DNA of 64,000 bases from Streptomyces sp. ISL-43 (GCF_018614195.1 NZ_JAGGOT010000081.1:24972-88971), one strand, 5' to 3'; counted from the stretch's first letter, positions 34,078 to 43,099 are shown. Notes: generated by a model from the letters alone, not told the origin. Numbers and translations: made by a program.

Positions 34078-35325
34078 ATGGACGTGGTGGAAGAACGGTG
34101 CGCCGGCATCGACTTGAGCAAGACGGACGCCAAAGTGTGCGTCCGGGTTCCAGGGGCCGGCAAGCGGACCCGCCGCGAGGTCCGGACGTTCTCGACCATG
34201 AGCGACGGCCTGCTGGAGCTGCGGGACTGGCTGCTTGAGAACGGGGTCACCCGGGTGGGGATGGAGGCCACGGCGTCGTACTGGAAGCCGCTGTTCTACC
34301 TGCTGGAGGCCACTGAGGGCATCGAGCCGTGGCTGCTGAACGCCCAGCACATCAAGACGGTGCCGGGTCGCAAGACCGATGTGAAGGACTGCGAGTGGAT
34401 CTGCCGGCTGGTCGAACACGGGCTGGTCCGGCCCAGCTTCGTTCCTCCACGCGACATCCGGCAGTTGCGGGATCTGACCCGCTACCGCACCGAGACCACC
34501 CGAGACCGGGTCCGCGACGTCAACCGGCTGGGCATGTTCCTGGAGGACGCGGGGATCAAGCTCAGCTCTGTGGTCACCGACATCACCGGCCGCTCAGCCC
34601 GGGCCATGCTCGACGCACTCGTGGGTGGCGAGCGTGACCCCCAGGTCCTGGCGGACCTCGCGCTGGGCAGCCTTCAAGGCAAAGTCCCGCTCCTGACCCG
34701 CGCTCTGACCGGCCGTTTCACCGAGCATCATGCGTTCATGGTCGCCGCGATGCTCCGTGCGATCGACGAGGCCGACAACAGGATCGCGCGCTTGAGCGAG
34801 GAGATCGGCCGGCAGCTGGTGCCGTTGCGTGCCCAGGTCGAGCTGCTGATCACTATTCCCGGGATCAGCGCGACCCTGGCCCAGATCCTGATCGCCGAGA
34901 TCGGCGTCGACATGGGCCGCTTCGCCACCGCCGGGCACCTCGCGTCTTGGGCCGGGATATGCCCGGGCAACAAGGAGTCCGCCGGCAAGCGCCTCAGCGG
35001 CCGGACCCGGCACGGCGACACCTGGCTCAAGACCGCGCTGTTCATGGCCGGTGCCTCCGCCGCCCGCAGCAAGAGCACTTACCTTGGGGCCCAGTACCGC
35101 AGGCTCGTCCCCCACCGAGGCGGCAAGCGCGCCACCCTCGCCGTGGGCCACTCGATCCTGGTCGCCGCCTGGCACATACTCCACAACCTCGTCCCTTACC
35201 AGGACCTCGGCCCCGACCACTTCACCAACCGGCTCGGCAAGGAACGACAGACGCGCCGCCTGCTCGCGCAACTCGCCGCCCTCGGCCTCAACGTCACCGT
35301 CGCCTCCCGTGAGGGAGTGGTCTGA
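34078..35325 (+). CDS. IS110 family transposase
   Basis: 415 residues. The N-terminal DEDD (RuvC-like) domain shows CAGIDLSKTDAKVCVR (Asp about 11), VGMEATASYW (Glu), and GRKTDVKDCEWICRL (Asp pair). The C-terminal transposase_20 domain has LLITIPGISATLAQILIAEIG, ASWAGICPGNKESAGK and a conserved Ser (AGASAARSKSTYLG). Full length and intact. Start ATG 34078 (MDVVEERCAGID). It sits between the MFS gene and the YbdK gene. Members of the family insert at specific sequences guided by an element-encoded RNA and leave no long inverted repeats, so ends cannot be drawn by eye. Confidence 0.93.
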   Translation: MDVVEERCAGIDLSKTDAKVCVRVPGAGKRTRREVRTFSTMSDGLLELRDWLLENGVTRVGMEATASYWKPLFYLLEATEGIEPWLLNAQHIKTVPGRKTDVKDCEWICRLVEHGLVRPSFVPPRDIRQLRDLTRYRTETTRDRVRDVNRLGMFLEDAGIKLSSVVTDITGRSARAMLDALVGGERDPQVLADLALGSLQGKVPLLTRALTGRFTEHHAFMVAAMLRAIDEADNRIARLSEEIGRQLVPLRAQVELLITIPGISATLAQILIAEIGVDMGRFATAGHLASWAGICPGNKESAGKRLSGRTRHGDTWLKTALFMAGASAARSKSTYLGAQYRRLVPHRGGKRATLAVGHSILVAAWHILHNLVPYQDLGPDHFTNRLGKERQTRRLLAQLAALGLNVTVASREGVV

Positions 35326-35564
35326 CCTGCACCGACGCACACACGCTCAGGTCATTTTCAAGAGAGCCGCCCCGTCGGGGCTTGGTGGAGCGGACTTCCC
35401 GTCACGCACCCGCAACAGTCGCCCCATCGCGATCCAGGGCCCCAGAGCGGGGCGCTCCTTACCGGTAACCCGCCACTGTCACCGGACATTTGACCGAATA
35501 GACGTGCGCTCCCCGCCCAGAGTTCGGCTCATGATGAAAAGACTCGTATGTCCAGGGAGGCGCA

Positions 35565-36719
35565 GTGATCGAACCTGGCACCAGCACCACGAGCACCGGC
35601 ACCCCGAGCGCGGTCGACGCGCTCTTCCCGCTCACCGTGGGTGTCGAGGAGGAGTTCCTCCTCATCGACGCCCGCACGCTGCGGGTGGTCCCGGCCGCCC
35701 CTCTCGTCCTCTCCACCGCCGCCGGACTCCCCCACGAACTGCACGCGGAGGGCACCCGCTACCAGGTGGAGATCTCCACCCCGGTCGCCGACTCGGCCGT
35801 GACGCTGCGCAGAGAGCTCGCCGGGCTGCGGCGCACCCTGGCGCGGGCGGCCCGCACCCACGGCTGCCGGCTGCTGGCCGCGCCCTCGCCGGTGATGGCC
35901 GTGGAGGGCCCGCTCCACCTGACCGACGACGAGCCGCGCCAGCGCGAACAGCACCGGCGGTTCGGCGCGCTCACCGACACCCTCGTCAGCTGCGGCCGGC
36001 ACATCCACATCGGCACCCTCGACGTGGACACGGCGGTCGCGGTGTCCAACAGGGTCAGGCCCTGGCTGCCCACGCTGATCGCGCTGGCGGCCAACTCCCC
36101 CTTCTGGGGCGGCCGCGACACCGGGCACTCCAGCTGGCGGGCGATGGCCTGGTCGGGCTGGCCATCGGCCGGCCTGCCCCCGCACTTCACCTCCACGGCG
36201 CACTTCCGGCGCTCGGTGGCGACCCTGCTCGGCTCGGGGGCGGCCCTGGACACCAAGATGGTCTACTGGGACCTGCGCCCCTCGGGGAACTGGCCGACGC
36301 TCGAATTCCGGGCGCCCGACATGTCCCCGGACATCGACACGGCCGTCCTGCAGGCCGAACTGGCCCGCGCCCTCGTGGCGACGGCCCTGCGCGAGATCTC
36401 CGAGCAGCGGCCCGACCCGCCCGTACGGGACGACGTACTGCGCCTCGCGCGGTGGCGGGCGGCCCACGACGGCCTGGAGGGATTCGGCCTGGACCCGTAC
36501 ACCGGCGCCGAACTCCCCGCGGCGGACCTGGCGGAGGCACTGCTCGACCTGGTGGCCCCCGAACTGGCCGCCTCCGGCGACCTCGACCACGCGGCCAGGA
36601 CGATGGCCGGCCTGCTGCGCGACGGCTCGGGCGCCCACCGCCAGCGCACGGCCTTCGCCCGCCACGGGGACCTGATGGACGTTCTGCGCCACCTGGCGGA
36701 CGAGACGGAGGCGTTCTAG
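35565..36719 (+). CDS. glutamate-cysteine ligase type 2-like carboxylate-amine ligase (YbdK family)
   Basis: 384 residues, GTG start after an AGGGAGG ribosome site. GCS2 landmarks: LTVGVEEEFLLIDARTLRVVP (about 23-43), GTRYQVEISTP, GCRLLAAPSPVM, SCGRHIHIGTLDVDTAV, NSPFWGGRDTGHSSWRAMAW and WDLRPSGNWPTLEFRAPDM. It joins Glu to Cys or another amine with ATP; Streptomyces use mycothiol and ergothioneine rather than glutathione, so the exact substrate is open. It is the last chromosomal gene before the tRNA-targeted island. Confidence 0.88.
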   Translation: MIEPGTSTTSTGTPSAVDALFPLTVGVEEEFLLIDARTLRVVPAAPLVLSTAAGLPHELHAEGTRYQVEISTPVADSAVTLRRELAGLRRTLARAARTHGCRLLAAPSPVMAVEGPLHLTDDEPRQREQHRRFGALTDTLVSCGRHIHIGTLDVDTAVAVSNRVRPWLPTLIALAANSPFWGGRDTGHSSWRAMAWSGWPSAGLPPHFTSTAHFRRSVATLLGSGAALDTKMVYWDLRPSGNWPTLEFRAPDMSPDIDTAVLQAELARALVATALREISEQRPDPPVRDDVLRLARWRAAHDGLEGFGLDPYTGAELPAADLAEALLDLVAPELAASGDLDHAARTMAGLLRDGSGAHRQRTAFARHGDLMDVLRHLADETEAF

Positions 36720-36731
36720 GACACGGAACGC

Positions 36732-36764
36732 GAACGCCCGGCCGGAAAGCCCGGCCGGGCGTTC
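36732..36764 (+). terminator. terminator of the YbdK-family gene
   Basis: A perfect 14-bp stem (GAACGCCCGGCCGG / CCGGCCGGGCGTTC) with loop AAAGC, 12 bp after the stop codon. Confidence 0.85.
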
Positions 36765-36784
36765 TCCGTCGGCGGCAAGGCATG

Positions 36785-36817
36785 AAAAAACCGGGCCAGA
36801 ACGTTTCTTCTGACCCG
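36785..36817 (-). terminator. original chromosomal terminator of the CAU tRNA, now separated from it
   Basis: On the minus strand: CCGGGTCAGAA, loop GAAACG, TTCTGGCCCGG, then TTTTTT. It is a textbook intrinsic terminator positioned just past the tRNA 3'-end remnant at 36825. In an uninserted chromosome it would directly follow the tRNA gene; the island now separates the two by 19 kb. Confidence 0.8.
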
Positions 36818-36824
36818 GAACGTG

Positions 36825-36849
36825 GTGGGGCGGGTGGGACTCGAACCCA
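36825..36849 (-). repeat. attachment-site core, copy 1 (tRNA 3'-end remnant)
   Basis: 25 bp identical to the T-arm and acceptor 3' side of the CAU tRNA (contains GGGACTCGAACCC on the plus strand). No other tRNA arms follow, so it is a fragment. It marks the left boundary of the island. Confidence 0.85.
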
Positions 36850-36970
36850 TTTCAGTGACGCGTCTCACCTGCGAAGATGCCGGAGGATCGGACATATCTA
36901 TCCGATTCCATCCGGCTGCATCCTCCTCGATCCTGCTCCATCGGGGGCTGTTAGGCGTTCGCCACACCAC
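36850..36970 (+). repeat. left-end module L1 of element A
   Basis: Colinear with 48450-48570. The two share CTCACCTGCGA and a 28-bp identical block at 36906-36933 / 48506-48533, exactly 81 bp from each att start. They also share an 18-bp arm-like word TTAGGCGTTCGCCACACC (36951-36968; second copy has TTAGGTG). Confidence 0.8.
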
Positions 36971-37189
36971 TTCCTCCGCGTCCCGCGCATCTGCCGCACC
37001 TGCGGAGCTCAGAAGACTCTGCCTACCTGCACCCTCAAATCGTTGCGTAGGTTGCAAGGGGCTCCCACGCTCTGGCCCATGTTCGCCCACTGCGAACAGT
37101 CACGTTGCGTAGTGCCGCGCACGCTTGCGCCAGCATCTCGGCGTCGGGGGTGGGGGTGCTCGGGGTTGTGGAGGAGCACCGCGTCCGAT

Positions 37190-37660
37190 TCCCGTCCCAG
37201 GTCCCCGATGTTCGCGGCGGTCACGGCCACGACCAGCAGCAGGCCCAGACAGCCGGTCACGATGTGCCGCTTCCGCCCGTTGATCAGCTTCCCGCCGTCG
37301 AAGCCGCTTGAGGCGGCGGGAACGTTCGCGGCGGCTTTCACCGACTGTGCGTCGATGATCCCCGCCGTCGGCTCCCGCCCCCGCCCCTCGCGCTCCCGCA
37401 CCCGGGCGCGCAGCCGGTCATGGAACTCCGCGACCAGCCCGCTCTCGCGCCAGCGGCGGAAGAAGGCATGGACCCGGGCCCGGCCGGGGAAGTCCGCGGG
37501 CATCGCCCGCCAGGAAATGCCGCCCGCGACCAGGTAGCGGATCGCATCCAGCATCTGACGGTGGCAATAGTCCTCGGGCTGCCCGCCCCGGCCCTCCAGC
37601 CAGGACGGCGTGGGCAGCAAGGGCCGCACCGCCCCCATTCCGCGTCCGTCATGTCCGACG
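37190..37660 (-). pseudogene. decayed IS5 family transposase
   Basis: A minus-strand remnant with clear IS5 sequence: LLPTPSWLEGRGGQPEDY, QMLDAIRYLVAGGISWRAMP, FHDRLRARVREREGRGREP, AGIIDAQSVKAAANVP, GRKRHIVTGCLGLLLVV. The N-terminus (YPSDMTDAEWG) is in another frame, shifted at a run of five G. The protein breaks off after the first DDE aspartate region (VTAANIGD), so the catalytic C-terminal half is missing. The insertion abuts a truncated nuclease gene on its right side. Confidence 0.82.
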
Positions 37661-37682
37661 GATACCTGCACTGCCGGTCGGG

Positions 37683-38138
37683 ATCTGGCGCACCGGCGCC
37701 TGGGCCGAAGGCAGCTTCCTGTCCTCCATGAAGCGCATGAGCCAGGCCCTGGAAGTGCGGGGCCTCGTCGACCAGATCCTCCACTGCGACCCTGACGCCC
37801 GGATCATCGTCGCCGGTGACTTCAACTCGGAGCCCGAAGAAGTTCCAGTGCCGGCGATCTGCGGAAACGTCGAGGACACCGGCAACGCCGACCTCGCCAC
37901 CCGGGTTCTCGTCCCCATCGAGCACACCATCGCCAACGAAGCCCGCTACAGCCTCTTCCACCGCGGCCGAGGCCAGATGATCGACCACATGCTCGTCACC
38001 CGAAACCTCCTCGCCCAATACCGCGGCTCAGAAATCCACAACGAAATCCTCCACGACGAGTCCATCGCCTTCGCCACCGACACCAAATACCCCGAATCCG
38101 ACCACGCCCCCGTCATCGCCATCTTCGACTTCAACTGA
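37683..38138 (+). pseudogene. 3' fragment of an endonuclease/exonuclease/phosphatase-family gene
   Basis: The reading frame runs IWRTGAWAEGSFLSSMKRMSQ, then CDPDARIIVAGDFNSEPEE (catalytic Asp/Asn of the EEP fold), QMIDHMLVTRNLL, and ends TKYPESDHAPVIAIFDFN (terminal Asp-His pair). Only the last ~150 residues of a usual 270-300 remain; the first half, with the metal-binding Glu, is gone where the IS5 remnant begins. An internal ATG at 37728 could still give a 136-residue product, unlikely to be active. Confidence 0.8.
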
Positions 38139-38188
38139 CCTTCGGTACCCCAGCACTCACGTCCACGGCGCAGCAACCGTTGGTCCTG

Positions 38189-39418
38189 TCAGCCCGCAGA
38201 CAGCGCTGCTTCGCCGGTCGCGTCTTCATCCGTCACGAGTGGTCTGCGGAGGCGTCCGCTGCCCAGAAGAGCAGTGGCGACTGCCAGCGCGCCCTCGATG
38301 CAGGGCACCACATAGCCTGCGCGGGCGCCCGAGACGTCGACGACCCAGCCGGCAACGGCGGAGCCAAGCGCCAGCCCCGAGGCGAGGCCGGCGCCGGTCC
38401 ACGTCATGCCTTCGGTGAACTTGTCGTGTGGAACGTGCTGTTCGAGGAGGGCCATGGTGGTCACCATGGTCGGTGCGACGCACAGCCCGGCGATGAAGAG
38501 CAGGGCCGCCAGCACGTAGAGGTTGTCGGCGAAGAGCAACGGAAACGCAGTCACCGCCATCGCGCACAGCCCCGTGAACCAGTTACCGAAAGGCGTTCCT
38601 CCTAGACAGAGGAGCCCGAAGGCGAGGCCCGCACTGCAGGAGCCAAGCGCGTACGCGGCGAGTGCGACACTCGCCACGCCCTTGTGGCCCTGTGCCTCGG
38701 CGAAGGCAACCGTCACGACGTCAAGGGAGCCGAAGATTCCTCCGATGGCCACGTACACGGCTACGAGGACCTGCAGGCCGCGTGAGCCGATCGCTGTCCC
38801 TCCCCGGCGGCCGACCGTGGGGTGCCTCCGGGGCTCGGTGGCACGCTGGGCTGTCAGCCAGAAGACTCCGACGAGCAGGAATCCGGCTGCCAGGGAGACC
38901 CCCGCCTGGGGGAACCATGCGATGGACAACCCGATGGAGACGATGGGCCCGACGACGTAGGACACCTCGTCCACGACGGCTTCCCAGGAGTACGCGGTGT
39001 GCAGTTCACGTGGTGACCCCCGGTAGATCTCGGCCCAGCGGGCCTTGACCATCGAGCCGACGTTGGGGGCACAGCCCATCCCGGCAGCACAGGGGAAGAG
39101 GACCCACTGCGGTGCCTCCTGGCCGAGGCTGACGAGGAACGCTGCCGCGGCGGCAGTGGCGGCGAGGGTGGTGGGGGGCAGGACGCGTGCCTGGCCGTGC
39201 CGGTCCACCAACCGCGATGTCTGTGGGCCGATTACGGCAGCGGACAGTGCGAAGGTCGCCGACAGTGCGCCGGCAAGGCCGTACTGGCCTGTGAGTTGGG
39301 AGACCAGGGTGATGATGCCGACGCCCATCATGGTCAACGTCAGACGACCGAAGAAGCCGGCGGTGGTGAATGACGCCGTTCCTGGCGCGGCGAATATCTT
39401 CCGGTAGGGGTTGGACAA
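38189..39418 (-). CDS. MFS transporter, last gene of the decarboxylase operon
   Basis: 409 residues, about 12 hydrophobic helices. Typical segments: FGRLTLTMMGVGIITLVSQLTG, RLVDRHGQARVLPPTTL (loop 2-3 motif with RxGxxR character), SWEAVVDEVSYVVGPIV, and FTEGMTWTGAGLASGLALGSAVAGWVVD, a pattern seen in actinobacterial MFS exporters. It starts 13 bp after the aminotransferase stop and on the same strand, so it probably exports the product of the two upstream PLP enzymes. Substrate unknown. Confidence 0.85.
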   Translation of the reverse strand: MSNPYRKIFAAPGTASFTTAGFFGRLTLTMMGVGIITLVSQLTGQYGLAGALSATFALSAAVIGPQTSRLVDRHGQARVLPPTTLAATAAAAAFLVSLGQEAPQWVLFPCAAGMGCAPNVGSMVKARWAEIYRGSPRELHTAYSWEAVVDEVSYVVGPIVSIGLSIAWFPQAGVSLAAGFLLVGVFWLTAQRATEPRRHPTVGRRGGTAIGSRGLQVLVAVYVAIGGIFGSLDVVTVAFAEAQGHKGVASVALAAYALGSCSAGLAFGLLCLGGTPFGNWFTGLCAMAVTAFPLLFADNLYVLAALLFIAGLCVAPTMVTTMALLEQHVPHDKFTEGMTWTGAGLASGLALGSAVAGWVVDVSGARAGYVVPCIEGALAVATALLGSGRLRRPLVTDEDATGEAALSAG

Positions 39419-39431
39419 AGCAGGCTCCGGT

Positions 39432-40538
39432 TCAGTGGTGGGAGCCCGTTGCCGCCATGGCGGAACTCAGAGCGGAAGTGAGGACCGGTACGTGGCGGGT
39501 GAGCGGAACACCGATCCGAGCCCATCCGGAGAGGCCGAGCCCTGTCATGTCCCGGATGTGGATGCGGTGCTCGTCGGCAAGGCGCCGGACGATGCCCGGG
39601 GCGTCGTCACCGAGATGCGCGAGAAGGAAGTTGGTCTGCGATGGGAGGGTCTGGACTCCCATGGTCGCGAGCCTCGTACGCAGTACTTGGCGGGCCACGG
39701 CGCAGTCATTGACGACGTTCCTCAGATGCTGCTGGTCGGCCAGCGCCGCCGCAGCAGCGGCCAGCGCCACCCGGTTTGTGTTGTACGGCAAGGCCGTACG
39801 GATCGTGGTCATGGCGCCGATGAGATCCTCGTCGCCGAGCGCGTAGCCGCAGCGCAGGCCGGCCAGGCCGTAGGCTTTGGAGAAGGTCCGCAGCACCACG
39901 ATCCCCCTGCCATGGAGGTACGGCAGCCCACTGCCGAACCATGTCGCATCGGCGAACTCCGCGTACGCCTCGTCGAGGACGAGCAGGGCTCCGGCGTCGT
40001 GGCACACTTCCACCAGGGTTTTGACCTGCTCGGCGTTCAGGGCGGTACCCGTCGGGTTGTGCGGGTTGCACACCACAACGGCTGCAGCCCCGGCCGCGGC
40101 CTCGCACACACCGTCCAGATCGATCCCGCCCGCCGCAGCCTGTGGCACTGCGCTTACTGCATGACCGCTGATTTCGAGTGAAGCGGCGTAGCCGGCGAAG
40201 GTATTCGCGGTCACCACGGTGGGCTTGGTACTGCCGGACGTGGCGAGTGCGACAAGCATGATGATCTCGTCCAGGCCGTTGCCGACGATGACTTTCTGCG
40301 CGGGAAGCCCGTAATGCCTGGCGAGCAATCCGCGCAACGGTTCGCCATCGGAGTGCGGGTACCAGTGGGCGTGCTCGATTTCGGCACGTGCGGCGGCCAG
40401 GGCTTTAGGCGAGGCACCCGCAGCGTTCTCGGACAGGGCGAGCCGCATCACGTCGCGGGGATCGTGGGCAGCCGGGCTGGCCCGGAAAGGCGCCAGCGTG
40501 GCAAACCTACGTACTGCTTGTATGTCTTGGGACATCAT
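39432..40538 (-). CDS. PLP-dependent aminotransferase, HisC-like (class I/II)
   Basis: 368 residues from ATG 40538 (MMSQDIQAV; AGGA ahead of it). Fold type I: SENAAGASPKALAA, VIVGNGLDEIIMLVALA, VVVCNPHNPTGTALNAEQV (Asn about 175), LVLDEAYAEFAD (Asp-x-x-Tyr), and the PLP Lys in LRTFSKAYGLAGLRCGYAL (about 230). The C-terminal Arg is in LSGWARIGV. The sequence resembles histidinol-phosphate aminotransferase, but it is not in a his operon; it sits 54 bp after a decarboxylase gene, so a role in a small pathway is inferred. Confidence 0.87.
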   Translation of the reverse strand: MMSQDIQAVRRFATLAPFRASPAAHDPRDVMRLALSENAAGASPKALAAARAEIEHAHWYPHSDGEPLRGLLARHYGLPAQKVIVGNGLDEIIMLVALATSGSTKPTVVTANTFAGYAASLEISGHAVSAVPQAAAGGIDLDGVCEAAAGAAAVVVCNPHNPTGTALNAEQVKTLVEVCHDAGALLVLDEAYAEFADATWFGSGLPYLHGRGIVVLRTFSKAYGLAGLRCGYALGDEDLIGAMTTIRTALPYNTNRVALAAAAAALADQQHLRNVVNDCAVARQVLRTRLATMGVQTLPSQTNFLLAHLGDDAPGIVRRLADEHRIHIRDMTGLGLSGWARIGVPLTRHVPVLTSALSSAMAATGSHH

Positions 40539-40592
40539 CGTGCTGTTCCTGACTGTGAGCTGGTGAGGGACTTCACGGCGTGTCCGGTTCAC

Positions 40593-42116
40593 CTACAGGG
40601 ATCCCTCGTCGAACCTGGCTCCCAGCTCCAGGACGTGGTCCAGGACTCCGGTCATGTGGTGGTCCTCGATCCGCGGATTGGCGGCCATGAAACGCAACGG
40701 GTAGAGCGTCACCCCGTACTTGAGAACGCCGTCGTCGTCAGGCAGTCCGAAGTGGTGCAGATGCCAGCGGCCCTCAGCCAGCATGCGCGCGTGGATCCGC
40801 AGGTTGGCTTCGTTGATCCGCTCGATGTCCGGCGCTGCGACGTCGACGTCCGCAGGTACGTACATGAACGTGACGGCCATCATGTCCACCTTGTGCAGGC
40901 GGATCAGCCGGTCGTGGGAATCGACCAGGTCGGCGAAGCGCAAGGCCTTTTCGACACGGTCCTCCGCCAGTTGGGCGAGTCCCGACCGGCCGTGCGTGCG
41001 CATCATCATCCACAGCTTGAGCGACAGCCAGGCCTTGGTACCGATGAACGGCGTGACCTGACCGAAGTCGAAGTCGTCGCCCATGATGAGACCGGAGTGG
41101 CTGGAGATCGCCTTGAGGCTTGCCGGGTCACGGACGAGGAGGGCACCGAGGCTGTGCGGAACGGCCATCACCTTGTGCGGGTCCACCGTCACGCTGTCGT
41201 AGTCCTCGATGCCCGCGATCTTGCTGCGTAGGCGGTCGCTGAAGGAGCACATCAGACCCCAGCAGGCGTCAGCGTGGAGCCAGATACGCTCGTCGCACGC
41301 ACGCACGACGTCACGCACCCCCCGCAGGTCGTCCACGGTCTGCGTACGGCTGTCTCCGGCGTACGCCACGACCGACATGATGCGGCCCTCGTGCTGTCGA
41401 AGGGTCCGCTCCAGCGCCTTGAGGTCGTAGCGGAAGCCGTCGGTGTCCACCTCGACGACCTGGTATCCGAGGCCGATCCACTTCAGCGCGCTCTTCACGC
41501 TGTAGTGGCCGATGTCGCGCGGAACCACGATGGAGAACTGGCCGGGGTCCCGGACCCCGGTCTCCATGGTGCCCGGCACTTTGTGTTCCCGGGCCAGCAT
41601 CATGGCGAGCGAATTGCTCATCGTCCCGCCGTGCGTGATGACTCCCCCGACGTCGAAGACCGTCCTGAGGTCCTCGACTGGCGGGTTGGTGAAACCGATC
41701 AGCTCCCGCAGCCACCGCAAGGCCGTGGTCTCGACGAACGTGGCGCTCGGCGAGTCGAAGCTCTGATTGATCAGGTTCTGCTGCGTCAGAAGAGCGAGTA
41801 CGCCACCAGCGAGCGCTCCCACATCGTCACCGGTGTCGCCGAAGCCGAGGAACTGCGGGCTCGCCTCGTTCTTGCAGAGCGGCAGCATGGCCTCGGTAAA
41901 CTCGGCCAGCGCTTCCTCGACGGTGCCCGGATCATCAGGTAAGACCGAAATCAGTCGGTCCCGAGCCTGAACGGACGGAATTCGCTCAAGGAACACCTCT
42001 GCTTGAAGTTTGAAGTCGAGTCCCAGATGGAGGGCCTTCGTCAGCAGTTCAGCGGCCTCATCGCGGGTTTCCGCCGTGAGCGAGCGGGTGCGGTCGGGGG
42101 TGGTGACAGGCTGCAT
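40593..42116 (-). CDS. group II PLP-dependent amino-acid decarboxylase
   Basis: 507 residues. The PLP Lys is in DYDSVTVDPHKVMAVPHS (about residue 320), with the upstream HADACWGLM (Asp ligand to the pyridine N), GGTMSNSLAMMLAREHK (phosphate-binding), and SPQFLGFGDTGDDVGALAGG near the N-terminus. Belongs to the Glu/aromatic/diaminobutyrate decarboxylase superfamily; the substrate cannot be fixed. First gene of a three-gene minus-strand operon (decarboxylase, aminotransferase, MFS), suggesting production and export of an amino-acid-derived amine or aldehyde. Confidence 0.88.
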   Translation of the reverse strand: MQPVTTPDRTRSLTAETRDEAAELLTKALHLGLDFKLQAEVFLERIPSVQARDRLISVLPDDPGTVEEALAEFTEAMLPLCKNEASPQFLGFGDTGDDVGALAGGVLALLTQQNLINQSFDSPSATFVETTALRWLRELIGFTNPPVEDLRTVFDVGGVITHGGTMSNSLAMMLAREHKVPGTMETGVRDPGQFSIVVPRDIGHYSVKSALKWIGLGYQVVEVDTDGFRYDLKALERTLRQHEGRIMSVVAYAGDSRTQTVDDLRGVRDVVRACDERIWLHADACWGLMCSFSDRLRSKIAGIEDYDSVTVDPHKVMAVPHSLGALLVRDPASLKAISSHSGLIMGDDFDFGQVTPFIGTKAWLSLKLWMMMRTHGRSGLAQLAEDRVEKALRFADLVDSHDRLIRLHKVDMMAVTFMYVPADVDVAAPDIERINEANLRIHARMLAEGRWHLHHFGLPDDDGVLKYGVTLYPLRFMAANPRIEDHHMTGVLDHVLELGARFDEGSL

Positions 42117-42475
42117 CGCAACTCCTGGTCATGGGTTCACGGTTTCGCGCGGGGCGGGCACCTGTCCGATCTCGCGCACGGGAGTGCCCCAGGGCGCGCC
42201 GAACTGCGGCGCCAAGAGGCACTGATGTCATGCCTTGAAGTTCGTCGGAACAGAGCAAGGTCCGTCCGAGCGGAACTGTGGTTCGGTCTTCCTGTCTGCT
42301 CCGGGGCCTCTGTTCTCGGTATGCTTCCTGGGGAGATCCCCTTGAAGGGGAGCACCACCGATGACGGAGGCGGGGACCGCTACGAGCCGTTGACAGCCAA
42401 TCCTGTCAATGTCCCGCTGCCCGTCCACGCCGCCTCCGACGCCCGAAGCTCAGCCACCTTGCAGGCGCCGGCGTT
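42117..42475. other. 359-bp gap upstream of the decarboxylase operon
   Basis: It must hold the promoter of the minus-strand decarboxylase operon and the tail of the lipoprotein transcript. A plus-strand open frame (42003-42518) overlaps the decarboxylase start and has no family resemblance. No clear -35/-10 pair was found. Confidence 0.35.
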
Positions 42476-42958
42476 CTACCAGGTGGCTGCTGCCATTGTT
42501 TCCATTGCCGGGTTATAAACCTTCACGCTCCCGTGGTCCCGGAACTGCTCGGTACGCCAGGCGGCGAACGCCTTGGCCAGCCGCTCCGCTTTCTCCCGGT
42601 CGGGGGAGCCGGTGTCTTCCAGATTTTTATCGAGTCCGGTGATGATCATCCCCGACAGGTCGGGTCCGGACCGCTCGATCCTCACGTCAATAAAGATCGT
42701 CGTGAGGTCTCTGCTGTCTTCGTGGCTTGCCAAGTACTTATGGAAGTCTTTCGTGTTCTGACTCGTCTCAATACCGTTCCTGACGGGAGGCGATTCCTGG
42801 TATGAGGCGGTTGGGCGGGCGTCCGGATCGTTTCCGCCGCCGCCGCTGCAGCCGAGCAGAGTGCCGGCGAGAAGCGCGACGGTTACCGCCGCCGTCCTGG
42901 CGCGGCCCGGCCGCTGGCCGCGTGAGGCGGGCCGGCCCAGCTGATCGCTGATGTTCAT
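42476..42958 (-). CDS. hypothetical lipoprotein
   Basis: 160 residues. A basic N-terminus (RPASRGQRPGRARTAA) and hydrophobic helix end in the lipobox LLGC (Cys about 37), followed by a Gly-rich linker. The mature part is a small mixed domain (LTTIFIDVRIERSGPDLSGMIITGLD) of unknown function, resembling other small actinobacterial lipoproteins. Predicted to be anchored outside the membrane. Monocistronic; its neighbour upstream, also on the minus strand, is the dual-protease gene. Confidence 0.65.
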   Translation of the reverse strand: MNISDQLGRPASRGQRPGRARTAAVTVALLAGTLLGCSGGGGNDPDARPTASYQESPPVRNGIETSQNTKDFHKYLASHEDSRDLTTIFIDVRIERSGPDLSGMIITGLDKNLEDTGSPDREKAERLAKAFAAWRTEQFRDHGSVKVYNPAMETMAAATW

Positions 42959-43062
42959 GCGCTTCCGTTCCGTTGACGGTCACTTCGAGAAGAGAGACGA
43001 GGCTCGCCCGCGAGGGGTTCCGAAGGCCGACCTCAGTGGTCTTCGATGGCCAGCCGCAAAGC

Positions 43063-43099
43063 GGCCCGTCGGAAGCGCCCAACATGCTTCCGACGGGCC
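43063..43099 (-). terminator. 14-bp stem-loop downstream of the protease gene
   Basis: GGCCCGTCGGAAGC / GCTTCCGACGGGCC, perfect 14-bp stem with a 9-nt loop. It lies 221 bp past the protease stop and 105 bp before the lipoprotein start (minus strand). The rest of the 361-bp gap 42959-43319 holds nothing recognisable. Confidence 0.65.

Noticed and set aside
36822..37112. Open frames crossing att copies 1 and 2 (translations containing VGLEPI or GGTRTH segments)
   Set aside because: They are translations of the tRNA 3' end and the L modules. Their similarity to each other reflects the DNA repeat, not a protein.
42003..42518. Plus-strand 171-codon frame over the decarboxylase start region
   Set aside because: It overlaps a well-supported gene on the opposite strand, has no family resemblance and no good ribosome site.
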